Source: Prinia subflava
Taxonomy: Eukaryota > Chordata > Aves > Passeriformes > Cisticolidae
DNA: 64,000 bases
Assembly: GCF_021018805.1 (NCBI RefSeq)
Contig: NC_086283.1
Location: 62,264,182-62,328,181 of the forward strand
Direction of reading: 5' to 3'
Shown here: one piece after another, positions 47,701 to 57,926 of the stretch
How positions within the stretch are numbered: the first letter of the stretch is position 1
How the letters are laid out: the number at the start of each line of letters is the position of its first letter
Notes under the pieces: generated by a model
Database searches by the model: none
The model's input: only the letters and a program-made list of their open reading frames with translations
What the model was told of the DNA's origin: nothing
Made by a program: the position numbers and the translations under genes

Positions 47701-50700
47701 GAATAATTTTCATCTTACTGTAGCTGCAAGACTGTACCAGCCTTTGTGTGCTCAAAGTGAATCTCCACTGTTATTCCTTGAAAGAAACAGACAAATTTCT
47801 GGTTTTCCTTGCTTTTGCAATCTGCATGCTAGACATGATTTTAGGTATAAAATGAGGATAAAAGTCATTCATCTGTAATTATATGATCTCATTTGGCATC
47901 TAAATGTAGGACAAGAAATCAGTGATTTAATTTCCTTTCAAAGTCTTTGTCTATCAGATACAGAACAAGCTTAGTAATTACCTCTTAGTTATTGTGAGAA
48001 CTGTGCCTTCAGTGTTACATTCCTAATTGTTTTTAGCTAAGGAAATTTAAATGTATAGATCATTCAGTTGACTGTTGCAGGCTGGGTGGTTCTCCATTGT
48101 TTTCAATGTAGATAGCAAGGTCTACAGATTATGTTGAGATTCATATTGTCCTTCTGGTGCATACAATAGAATGCATAAAAAGTACTTACCTGAGTATAGA
48201 ATATATTTTCATTTTATATGATACAATTTAATCCCCAAAAAATGTTGGATAAATATTCACAGAAGAACCCAGTAGAGAACTGTACTGTGTCTGAAATTTC
48301 CAAGAGTTTAATCATAAAATTAAAATTAGTTTTCTATTATAACTGTGGGTGAGATAAACCCATCCTTTGTGTGAAAATATCATGTTTATAGTCCAGTCAA
48401 TTGTGCAAGCAGAATCTGTATGTTTTCAACCATTAATTCACAAGTCTCTTGTTAGGAAATTTTATTGCATGCCTTGAGCTGAGTTAAACACAGGCTTTTC
48501 CTTAAATACAGAAGATTTAATGTACAATGCAGTCTTATCACCATAAGCTGTTCTACCTGGAGCACGCAGAGGCACAGCAGGAGTCGATTCCTTATGTACA
48601 CATTCAGTGGTACCAATCCCATGAACATCAGCCTGATATCTGATCCATTCTCCATCCCAGTTCTGCTGCCCAGAGGTGGCCTCTGGCCTTCAAGCACTCA
48701 TGTCCATGAGTGAAGGACAACTCTGCAGTGTGCCTCATTCCCAAGGGAAACTTCACTCCCTCTTAGGCAGTCCTTCTGTCCTGTCATTTCTATTCTGTCC
48801 AGCCAGTTCAACCTGTTCTGCAGTTGGACCTTCTTGTCCTTCACGCCAGGTCATTTCTTGGTCACAAATTACTAATTCCAAACAGGCACAGTTTTGTTTT
48901 TCCCTTTACTCTTCTGTGTATGCACGCAAGTCTCCTAGCATGACCACTTTACCAGATTTTCATAGCATCAGCGAAATGGCAACTTTGTGGCAAAAGACTG
49001 CTCTTTCAGCGGAGAATGAGGGCTTTTTTGAAGGGTGGGGACACTAGAACTATAACATGGCAACTATTTACAGAAATTTCTACCTAGCAACATAGGCTGT
49101 AAAACCTTCACCAACTGAACAGTCATGTTTTGGACATTTTATGGTTCATCATCGTGCATCTTGTTCTGTCATATACTCAAAGCTGTCTCAACTCCATCAC
49201 TGGCATTATTTTGTTTTAAAGAGGTATTTGGTCATAACTAGCAGACAAAAGAAAATCCAGTTCATACTCCATTGTTCCTTGGAGTAAACTAATCTCACCT
49301 CCTAATGTGTTGATATATGTATGTGTCCTTTCATTTTACAAATCACAATTTCTATATTTGCATTTGAACAAACTGTGCTAGAAAGTGAATGAATTAGTTC
49401 TTGAGCTGAAATAAATTGACTAGGTGTGTAAGTATGTTGGTGTCATGTGAGATTGTTCTAAGCATATGAAAGCTGTGGAGTTTTTTTAATCAAATAACTG
49501 TATCAGAATTTATATGTAGATTTTAACAAGTGATGTTCCTTAGTGAAATGTAGTGTAGCCATCACTGAAGGATGTCAGCTACTTTCTCATCACGGATTAA
49601 TGGAGCTGATAGTCTTGGCTTCAATGCCATTATGTTAAGAATTCAAGAAATACATCATTGTCAAAAATACAGAAACTAGAGGATCAGGACTTGTGAGGTC
49701 ACGGGTAATCTTTTTCTCTATTGACTTTGACTAAGTACAAACCAAGTTGGCAATTTTTTTAACATTAGCTGTTATATTAGCTGAAGTTAAAAGTATGGTT
49801 TCAATCCGAATGATTGAAGAGCATTTTGTAGATAGTATCATGAAATAATAGTTGTGGAATTTTTGAAAAGAAAATCAACAAAGGATCTGTTTGGGAATAT
49901 GGACTTAAAATCAGAAGCCTGTAATATGTACAGCAGAAAGAAAGCTTTACAAGAAGCTTGATGACACAGTAAGTTCTCTGTTTATGAGGTGATAGTGACA
50001 CATTAATTCTATTAAGTAGGAATTACAGCTAAAAAATTATATTATTCAAAAGCTTTCTTTTTTTCACCACTGGAGAGAATTTTTTCATACTGTTTCAAAA
50101 ACTGTCAGTGTGTTTATCTGAATATTCTTCTTCCTTTATTTAGAAGGAATATGTGCTTCTTTGAAATTAATGCATGTGTTTATTTTCAAGATGATTAATT
50201 CAAATGAGCAAATTTTAGATTTGAGTGGAGGTTTTTTGTTTCATTTTGGTTTTTTTTTTAATTTTATCTTTCTGCAAAAATACTTATCTAAATTTACTTT
50301 TTTGTATGCAGGTTAAGGCAATTGAAAATGTTTGTCAGAAGTTTCAATGTCTTTAAAATTAAATAAATTGCTGGCATGTTGAAATGTACACACAAATATA
50401 TACTTAATGAGAAAAGTAGAATTTTGATACACCAAAATTTCAGAAACCTATCTGTAATAACACACAAGTCAGGTTGTTAAAGGTCAGGAAATGCACTTTT
50501 CCTTGTGCTAGCCAATAAAGCAACTGCTGTAGAGATAAGGTTACTCTGATTCTTACACGACTGTGATGGCTTTTACAGAGAACATTTAATGATATAAACA
50601 TAAAGCAAATATCTTGGATCATCCCCATAGAACTGTGTATTTTGCTATAGAACATATAAACCTGTGACACTGAGGTGAAAAGGATAGTTCTACTACCTAT

Positions 50701-50899
50701 ATGGTAAAAAGACAAGCTCTTTAGTAGAGTACTTGGACTATAGCTTTATCGTATTTCAAGGGTGACAGGTAAATTGACACCAAAAATTGGATGTGGCAAG
50801 TCCAATATTTTATGAATTAAGACATTTTCAAAGGGATGAGGAATAAACAAATATTTTGAGGCAGTATTCAAAAAAAATGTGCCTATGCTATATACATAC
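44712..50899. other. Long unique non-coding stretch
   Basis: No gene or transposon recognised over about 6.2 kb. Two segments (45050-45240 and 45590-45720) have the look of conserved non-coding elements. A less AT-rich region at 48440-49050 carries a 123-codon plus-strand frame (48676-49047) that is serine-rich and has no domain I can name. Neither class of call can be confirmed from sequence alone. Confidence 0.45.
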
Positions 50900-51534
50900 T
50901 GTCCTGTTTTAGGGCAAATTTGGGAGGAAACCTCCGAATGGGTTTCCTCTGGAAAAGCAAACCCAAACGGTCCCTCCCCTAACTGATCCAGGAAAGATCT
51001 GCCTCAGAGAAAAGTGGAAAAAGCTATTTATTTAACAAACAAAGTGCCCGCAAGCATAAAGAATGTGTATATGAAACAATAAAACCTCTCATTGCTCTGA
51101 AGTGAGATGGTAGATTCATAAAGTCCCTGCCGTGGGTTAGCTCGGCTTGCTCAGTCTCTTATCCAGGCCCAGAGGGCCACGGGTGCCAGCTCCTGGTGTC
51201 CCTCTGGGTTTTTCAATCCAGAGAAGGTTTAAGCAGTCCCGAGAAAAGGGAAAAAACAGTCCAGGAAGCCTCTCTGCTTCAGCTAGGTAAACTAAAAGCA
51301 AAGCAAAAATAAAAAAAACAAAAAATCTCTGTCTCATTGCTTGTCTGTGCTTCAGATGAACCACAGTCAGGCAGAGGAATGCAGAGGAGTGAGAGCTGTT
51401 TCCAAAACAAAATCTGTGCTGCTTCTTCTTCCTGCTTCTCCCTCAGAACCAGTCTTAAAGGCACAGAACACAATATCCAACCCAAACAGAACTGACAATT
51501 GAGGATATAAGCATCATAAAGTCACCCTAGGACA
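50900..51534 (-). mobile_element. Well preserved solo LTR with 5-bp target duplication
   Basis: The 635-bp block starts TGTCCTG and ends AGGACA, with inverted termini TGTCCT/AGGACA, and is flanked on both sides by CATAC (50895-50899 and 51535-51539). This exact duplication fixes both ends. The sequence resembles a songbird LTR family (GGGAGGAAACCTCCGAATGG, then AAAGTGGAAAAAGCTATTTA). Minus orientation is preferred because that strand starts TGTCCTAGGGTGACTTTATG and carries AATAAA near its end (complement of 51027-51032). An AATAAA on the plus strand at 51078-51083 leaves some doubt. A 5-bp duplication fits ERVL-type better than ERVK-type elements. No proviral genes are present. Confidence 0.88.
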
Positions 51535-52925
51535 CATACATATACAAGTCTATACATTTACAATAATATATGTTTATAGATATATACTTAGAGTAGAACA
51601 AGGGATGGCAAGGACATACTACCATAGGAGTATTCTCTCAGAAAAAAATATGCTGGTATTATCTGTTTGTCAATGGGGCTTTGATATCTTGAACTCAAGG
51701 AGTAAATTTTTATTATTTTTTGAAATCACTGCATAAATAGAGGGCCAAAATTATGTCTTCCACAACAGAGCATGAGAGGGTGTGATGTCATTCACATAAC
51801 AGGGAAAGTGAAAGTTAGAATGAGAAAAGGCTTATCAAGGTGTTCCTTGGCAAAATAAACTGTTCCCAGTGCTCTGCCTAAAGTGCTTTATCCAATGTGC
51901 TGACACTGGTAAACCAAAAGTCCAGTCATTACATTCTCCTTCAATCCATAATAGCTGAGTAAGAGGTAGGGGCTGGATATTTTCTTTCTGTCATCTGTGA
52001 GATTAGTATTTATTCTTGAACAATTTGATGGTTAACTGCTGCTGCAGTAAACAGTGCTGCAGAGGGACTACAAAATATTGTTGATACCCACTTCATAAAA
52101 TAGTTGCTTTAGAAGTGTTTCTTGCTAGGCTTCATACTACAAAATGCACAGAAATCCAGGAAGGGGGGCTGGGCTGAGGAGGATTGGATAGTACAGTGAA
52201 CCTTCTTGGAAAACTCAAAAAAATAACTGAGGGACTGAACAAATTGCACTCATCTGTTGAAGGTAGCTGGAAATCGGACAGGAGCATGCTGTTAGGTACT
52301 AAGGCAACTTAAAAACTGTGCTGAATAAAAGCCTTCAGAAGGCAAGGATTTTTATCTTAAACTAAATTAATTCCAATAGTTTTAACAGACTAATTTTATT
52401 TTCAAAGGTGCAGTGATTGTCTCCAGGACTTGAATCCACTAAGTCTTAAGGTATGTTACTTATAATTTCCATAGTAAAACAACTCAATCTGATTGTGTCT
52501 TCTATTACAATTTGTGTATATGTTGCAAGACAGTCAAAAATTAAAATTGTTTTTGGTCTTATGTTTGCAAATGTTATGTATTTTTTCTCTATATATGGAA
52601 AAGGTGGGATCTAGGAACATTTTGTTCTTTTGGTTGGCAACTGGGTCACAGGCCATCTATGTCATAATTCTTAAATGGATGAAATAGCTTTAAAAATTTA
52701 TGGACTGATAAGTTTTGTTCTGTTTTGTGATTTACATTTGTAAATCATGAAATCTGAAAAAGAAACAAAAATGCAATCTCTGTCTGATTATATTAATCTT
52801 TTCTTTACTGAACCTTCATTTTGATTGATTGTGTATCAAAGGTCATGTTCCTGTAACTCATTATTTGCAAAACTCATCTTTACATTTCTTATAAAAAAAA
52901 GATGCTAGATTCAACACTGTGAATA
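51535..52925. other. Unique non-coding stretch
   Basis: No gene or transposon recognised. Confidence 0.45.
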
Positions 52926-53012
52926 GGGAAAGGGAAGGGAAGTTCCAGTAAGTTGCAGGAAGGGCAGGGCAAGGGCAAGGGGAAAGGGCAAGGGCAAGGG
53001 CAAGGGAAAGGG
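52926..53012 (+). repeat. Purine-rich GGGCAA/GGGAAA tract, G-quadruplex type
   Basis: Between 52962 and 53012 there are nine runs of three or more G separated by two or three bases (CA, CAA, AAA), far more than the four runs needed for an intramolecular quadruplex. Units are mostly GGGCAA with GGGAAA at the edges. It lies about 95 bp before the pyrimidine-rich TTCC array on the same strand. Confidence 0.93.
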
Positions 53013-53107
53013 AAAAATTACACTTTCAGAAATTAATTAACGATTGAAAATGAGGCTATGTGGTGTTTAGTTGTCAACTGAGGTTAAAACACAACAGTGG
53101 TTTAGTG

Positions 53108-54322
53108 TCCTTCCTTCCTTCCTTCCTTCCTTCCTTCCTTCCTTCCTTCCTTCCTTCCTTCCTTCCTTCCTTCCTTCCTTCCTTCCTTCCTTCCGCGCCT
53201 TCCGCGCCTTCCGCGCCTTCCGCGCCTTCCGCGCCTTCCTTCCTTCCTTCCTTCCTTCCTTCCTTCCTTCCTTCCTTCCTTCCTTCCTTCCTTCCTTCCT
53301 TCCTTCCTTCCTTCCTTCCTTCCTTCCTTCCTTCCTTCCTTCCTTCCTTCCTTCCTTCCTTCCTTCCTTCCTTCCTTCCTTCCTTCCTTCCTTCCTTCCT
53401 TCCTTCCTGCCTTCCTTCCTTCCTTCCTTCCTGCCTTCCTTCCTTCCTTCCTGCCTTCCTTCCTTCCGCGCCTTCCTTCCTTCCTTCCTTCCTTCCTTCC
53501 TTCCTTCCTTCCTTCCTTCCTTCCTTCCTTCCTTCCTTCCTTCCTTCCTTCCTTCCTTCCTTCCTTCCTTCCTTCCTTCCTTCCTTCCTTCCTTCCTTCC
53601 TTCCTTCCTTCCTTCCTTCCTTCCTTCCTTCCTTCCTTCCTTCCTTCCTTCCTTCCGCGCCTTCCTTCCTTCCGCTCCTTCCTTCCTTCCTTCCTTCCTT
53701 CCTTCCTTCCTTCCTTCCTTCCGCGCCTTCCTTCCTTCCTTCCTTCCGCGCCTTCCTTCCTTCCTTCCTTCCGCGCCTTCCTTCCTTCCTTCCTTCCGCG
53801 CCTTCCTTCCTTCCTTCCTTCCTTCCTTCCTTCCTTCCTTCCGCGCCTTCCTTCCTTCCTTCCTTCCGCGCCTTCCTTCCTTCCTTCCTTCCGCGCCTTC
53901 CTTCCTTCCTTCCTTCCGCGCCTTCCTTCCTTCCTTCCTTCCGCGCCTTCCTTCCGCGCCTTCCTTCCTTCCTTCCTTCCGCGCCTTCCTTCCTTCCTTC
54001 CTTCCGCGCCTTCCGCGCCTTCCGCGCCTTCCGCGCCTTCCTTCCTTCCTTCCTTCCTTCCTTCCTTCCTTCCGCGCCTTCCTTCCTTCCTTCCTTCCGC
54101 GCCTTCCTTCCTTCCTTCCTTCCGCGCCTTCCTTCCTTCCTTCCTTCCTTCCTTCCTTCCTTCCTTCCTTCCTTCCTTCCTTCCTTCCTTCCTTCCTTCC
54201 TTCCTTCCTTCCTTCCTTCCTTCCTTCCTTCCTTCCTTCCTTCCTTCCTTCCTTCCTTCCTTCCTTCCTTCCTTCCTTCCTTCCTTCCTTCCTTCCTTCC
54301 TTCCTTCCTTCCTTCCTTCCTT
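53108..54322. repeat. 1.2-kb (TTCC)n array with periodic GCGC punctuation
   Basis: An almost pure TTCC array of about 1.2 kb. It is interrupted by 25 GCGC insertions, each in the context TTCCGCGCCTTCC, one GCTC variant (53674) and a few TGCC variants near 53408-53455. Five GCGC motifs at 53195-53231 recur every 9 bp, as do four at 54006-54033. Most of those between 53723 and 54124 recur every 25 bp. The array thus has higher-order structure, not just slippage. The minus strand is (GGAA)n. Frames of 443 and 451 codons (FLPS and FRAF repeats) exist only because the unit has no stop codon. Confidence 0.98.
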
Positions 54323-54377
54323 CTTCCCTCCCTCCCTCCCTTCCCTCCCTCCCTCCCTCCCTCCCTCCTCCTTCCTT
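54323..54377. repeat. (CCCT)n right flank of the TTCC array
   Basis: The array changes from TTCC to TCCC units here, with one TTCC return, and ends at CTCCTCCTTCCTTG. It is probably a diverged edge of the same array. Confidence 0.95.
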
Positions 54378-55821
54378 GTTTTCCAGGCTGATTAATGTAG
54401 TGTTAGAGAACAGTGAAGATTTTTAATATCCTTTGAATGCCCTTGAAAAACAACTGGTCCTTTCTCTGGAATCCAGGATGTTGCTGAATTATGGTTGAGT
54501 TCTTTTTTACATTGACTTTTGTTTCATTGTACACTATAGCTCCAAAAAGACCTCCAAACCTGTAACAAGAGATTGTGATGGTACCATCACAATACTTTCT
54601 ATTCTGAAAGTTCCCACTCATTGCTGCCAGCACCTTTCAACTTTCTCCTTTGTTTTGTTGCTACGCTACCTCTAAGATCACTCTGTCACAAATGCAATGA
54701 AAGGTCTATAAATTCAGAAAAAACCTTTAAAACAAGTTGTCGGAACTGATATTACATTGCATCCATGTTCTTCTCTGTCAGGCAGCTCTTTTTCCCCAAC
54801 TTTTGTCTGTGCTCTTGATTTAAATGTTAAACCCTTGGGTCAGTTAATGGTCCATACCATTTATACTGTAAGATACAGCATGAAACTCCTGTCACAATGC
54901 CCTCTTTTTCCATTAGCCCTATTAAAAAATTATGATAAAAAATAGAGTGAGAGATTAATATCTCCCCAGAGTTTATACAGAATGGGCCAAAGAGCTCTCC
55001 ACATCTCTCATTTCTGTCTTCTTTGAGACCTAGGCATAGTCATTAAATTGCTAACCAAGTCTAGCAAAATGCTAATACTGCAATTAACAATGTGATTCTC
55101 AAAGCTGAGTGGAATTTCAGGCCATCACAGAGTCTAAGCTCCCAAGGTGTGAAGAAATAGCAGAGTGCTGTCACCAGTGATATCATGAAGCCTCTCATAT
55201 ATGGAAATTGGATTCTGCTTCAATAAAACATCCCTGAACAAAAAAAGTATAACATGTAATCATTTTTTGTTGTTGTTTTCAAGATGGTGGAAATGCAAAA
55301 GAATGTGTAGGTTTGTTTTGTATGCCTTGCTTGTTTGATTTTGCTAGCCCCAACTAAGTAGCATAGTCTTAGATGTTTGTTCTGTGGGACTATGCTTTTA
55401 AAAATATTCTTCAGACTTTACCCTTACTGTCTCTCCAGTATTACCTCAGTTCACTTTCAAAAATTGGACTGCAATAATGGTTAAAAATGAACAAGTAGAG
55501 AATGAAAATAATGTTAAATATTAAACCTGTCTACTTAATAAGGGTTCTGGGGGGTTAGATATAGTGTCATGACCTTCTTGTGCAGATTCTTTATTTAAAT
55601 GCCAATTTTGTTGAATATCTGTGACTTCAAAAGTCACAGCTAATATTCTTGCACTAAACCCACTCTCTTAGCAGAGTAAAGACAAAAAACCTTTCCTTTT
55701 TTACTGTTGTAAAAGGATGTGTTATTATAACAGAGTTTGCATTGATACACCTCAAAGTACTTTTAAGTAAACAGAAGCTGTTGATATTTTTTTACTTTTT
55801 CAAGCAATTTATAGGACTTAG
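54378..55821. other. Unique non-coding stretch with a 22-bp perfect palindrome
   Basis: No transposon recognised. A perfect palindrome lies at 54572-54593. A minus-strand 76-codon frame (54403-54633) overlaps it and has no domain I can name. Confidence 0.45.
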
Positions 55822-56745
55822 TGGAATCACAGAATGGATAAGGGTGGTAGGCATCTCTGGAGACAGTCTAGTTCAGTGCCCTTGCCCAAAGCACAATCAA
55901 CTAGAGCAGATCACTTAGGACAATGTACAGTCAGATTTTGAGTATCTCCAAGGATGAGAACCTCACGATTTCCTGGGGAACCTGTGGTAGTGTTCAGACA
56001 ACAACACAGTAGAAATTATTTTCTTATGTTTAAACAGTTTCTTTTTTTTTTCAGTTTGCAGTTATTTCTTATCTTGCCACTTGGCAGTAGTGCGAAGAGT
56101 TTAACTTCACCTTCTTCAGTTTCTCCTGATATATATTTATTCACACTGATAAGATTCTGGCAAGAATTTTCTTCATGCCACTGCTAGCCACTCCTCACTT
56201 AAGACAAGCTCTGGTCCATTATCTTTTTATCTTCAGCCTTGTGCTGAAGTTTCTGTAGTTGTTGAAATGTTCATGTCATTTGTCCTGGAGAGGGCAGAGC
56301 TGTGCACAGCCCCCTCAGTCTGTCTCACCAGGTGTGAGCAGAGGGGAAGGACCAGATATCTCGATCTTCAGGCAACACTTCTGCTAATGCAGACCCTCTC
56401 TGCTGCAGTGATAACATGCTGGATTATGGTTGGCTTGTCTCTCAGGAACTCCAGGTTCTTCTATGTAGATCTGGTGTCTAGACATTCAACCCCCACCATG
56501 TGCTAGTGCTGGAAGTGTCATTCCTCCCCAGATGTAGGTGTTTGCATTTGCCTTTATGGAACTGCATGGAGTTCCCATTGATGCATTACTCCAGCCTGTT
56601 AATACCCTCTAAATGGCAGTAGATCCATCAGATATTGTAACCACTCCTTTCTGTTTTGTATCATTTTCAAATTACTGAAGGTGAGCTCTTCTTCACTTCT
56701 GTTATGTGGTAGTGGAACACCCCTGAGCCTGGCAGATGCGATCCT
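55822..56745 (-). mobile_element. CR1 LINE, old antisense copy
   Basis: The inverted tail TGGAATCACAGAATGGATAAG leads to GCCCAAAGCACAATCAAC, GTATCTCCAAGGATGAGAAC, ATATATTTATTCACACTGAT, GTCTCACCAGGTGTGAGCAGA with GGGGAAGG, and TTTTGTATCATTTTCAAATT. This order is that of an old CR1 subfamily reaching back into the reverse transcriptase region. Divergence is strong and indels are frequent. The copy at 20.2-21.2 kb may be of the same type. The right limit is approximate. Confidence 0.75.
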
Positions 56746-57375
56746 TGAAAATCAAACATCTTTTCCCCAAAAAAGTAAGAAAAAAAAGTGATAGTAGACA
56801 CAAGTGGATCTGCTCAATGAACTCTTCAGAAGATGACAAGAAAAATACTTCCTAAATAATAAATTTTTTTGCTTTAACTGTTCACAGTGATCTAAATTTC
56901 ATTTATGAAGTCTCCTGATATAAAGCTCTGCCATGGATTCTGAGTCAAAAATGGCTAGCAAGCAGTGGATGTTATCAGTGTTCAGCCTTTCCTTTTCTGA
57001 AAAATTATAACTTACTGAGTAGTCAAAGTATAGCCTATTTTCAACAAAAAATGGGATATGAGGGCAAAATTTGAGTCCTATTCTAGGTGAGTTGTTTTTC
57101 TGGAAATACCAGACACTATACACACCAGTTCAATCACAGGTAGTTTGCTCTTTTGTTTCCCCACTTTCCCATTTTGTGTTGATTCTTAATTAATTCATAT
57201 AAATCCTGCTGAATTCTCATGACATTGTTTCTCTTTGTTCAGCTCAATATTTCTTCCTCGTATTTCTCTATAGACCTCAGCTCCTCATTTATTCATTTTG
57301 GATTTTGTGTTGGTATCTTCTCGCTCCGTTGATTTTTAAGGCGGATCTGACCTATGAAACATAATTGTCAGAGAA
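56746..57375. other. Unique AT-rich non-coding stretch
   Basis: Nothing recognised. The 74-codon minus-strand frame has no family resemblance. Confidence 0.45.
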
Positions 57376-57926
57376 TGTAGTTTACCCCTGGCTGGCAACT
57401 AAGCCCCAGATAGCCACTCCTTCACTCCCTCCTGAAGGGTAAAAGTGAGTAAACCTTTGTGGATGAGGGCAAAGACAGTTCAATAGGTAAAGCAAAGGAA
57501 AACAAGGAAATCATTCTCTACTTGCCATCCACAGGCAGCTGTTCAGCCATCTCCAGAAGAGCAGGGCTCCATCATGCCTAATGTAGAATTGGGCACACAA
57601 ATGCCATCACTCCTAATGTCCTCTCCCCTGACTTTTTTGCCTCCAACCTTATATGCTGAGCTGGATGCCATGTGGTATGAGATATCCCGTAGGTCATTTG
57701 GGGTCAGCTGTCTCAGCTGTGTCACCTCCCAGCTTTCTGTGCACCCCTCAACCTCCTCCCTGGTGGCATAGGTGAGGAGCACTAAAGTCCTTGAGTCTGT
57801 CATAACGTTGCTCAGGTGTAGCAAAAATATACCTGTGTTAGCAATACTGTTTTCAGAACAAATGCAAACAAAACCCCATACCAGTTATTAGGGAGAAAAC
57901 TGACTTCATCTCAGCCAAAACAAAGA
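57376..57926 (-). mobile_element. Avian ERVL-type solo LTR, antisense
   Basis: From left to right the inverted LTR shows TGTAGTTTACCCCTGGCTGG, CAACTAAGCCCCAGATAGCC, ACTCCTTCACTCCCTCC, CATGTGGTATGAGATATCCC, GTCATTTGGGGTCAGCTGTC, TGTGTCACCTCCCAGCTTTC and finally CCAGTTATTAGGGAGAAAAC. This is the antisense of a well-known avian ERVL LTR. A TATA-type box (CATATAAGG on the minus strand, about 57648-57658) lies in the expected middle position. The copy is diverged, has no recognisable target duplication and no interior, so it is an old solo LTR. The 93-codon minus-strand frame across it is not a protein. Confidence 0.84.

Noticed and set aside
48676..49047. 123-codon plus-strand frame as a gene
   Set aside because: Serine-rich, without domain, splice or codon evidence. 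It is of a length expected by chance in a less AT-rich patch.
51137..51485. Frames of 75 and 68 codons with a hydrophobic stretch resembling a signal peptide
   Set aside because: They are entirely inside the solo LTR, and no retroviral gene is expected there.
53723..54124. CRISPR-like 25-bp periodicity
   Set aside because: The units are TTCC repeats with a 4-base GCGC mark. There are no unique spacers, and the context is a vertebrate genome.
53060..54426. Open frames of 443 and 451 codons
   Set aside because: They are FLPS/FRAF repeats forced by the stop-free TTCC unit, present in more than one frame. No coding signal exists outside the array.
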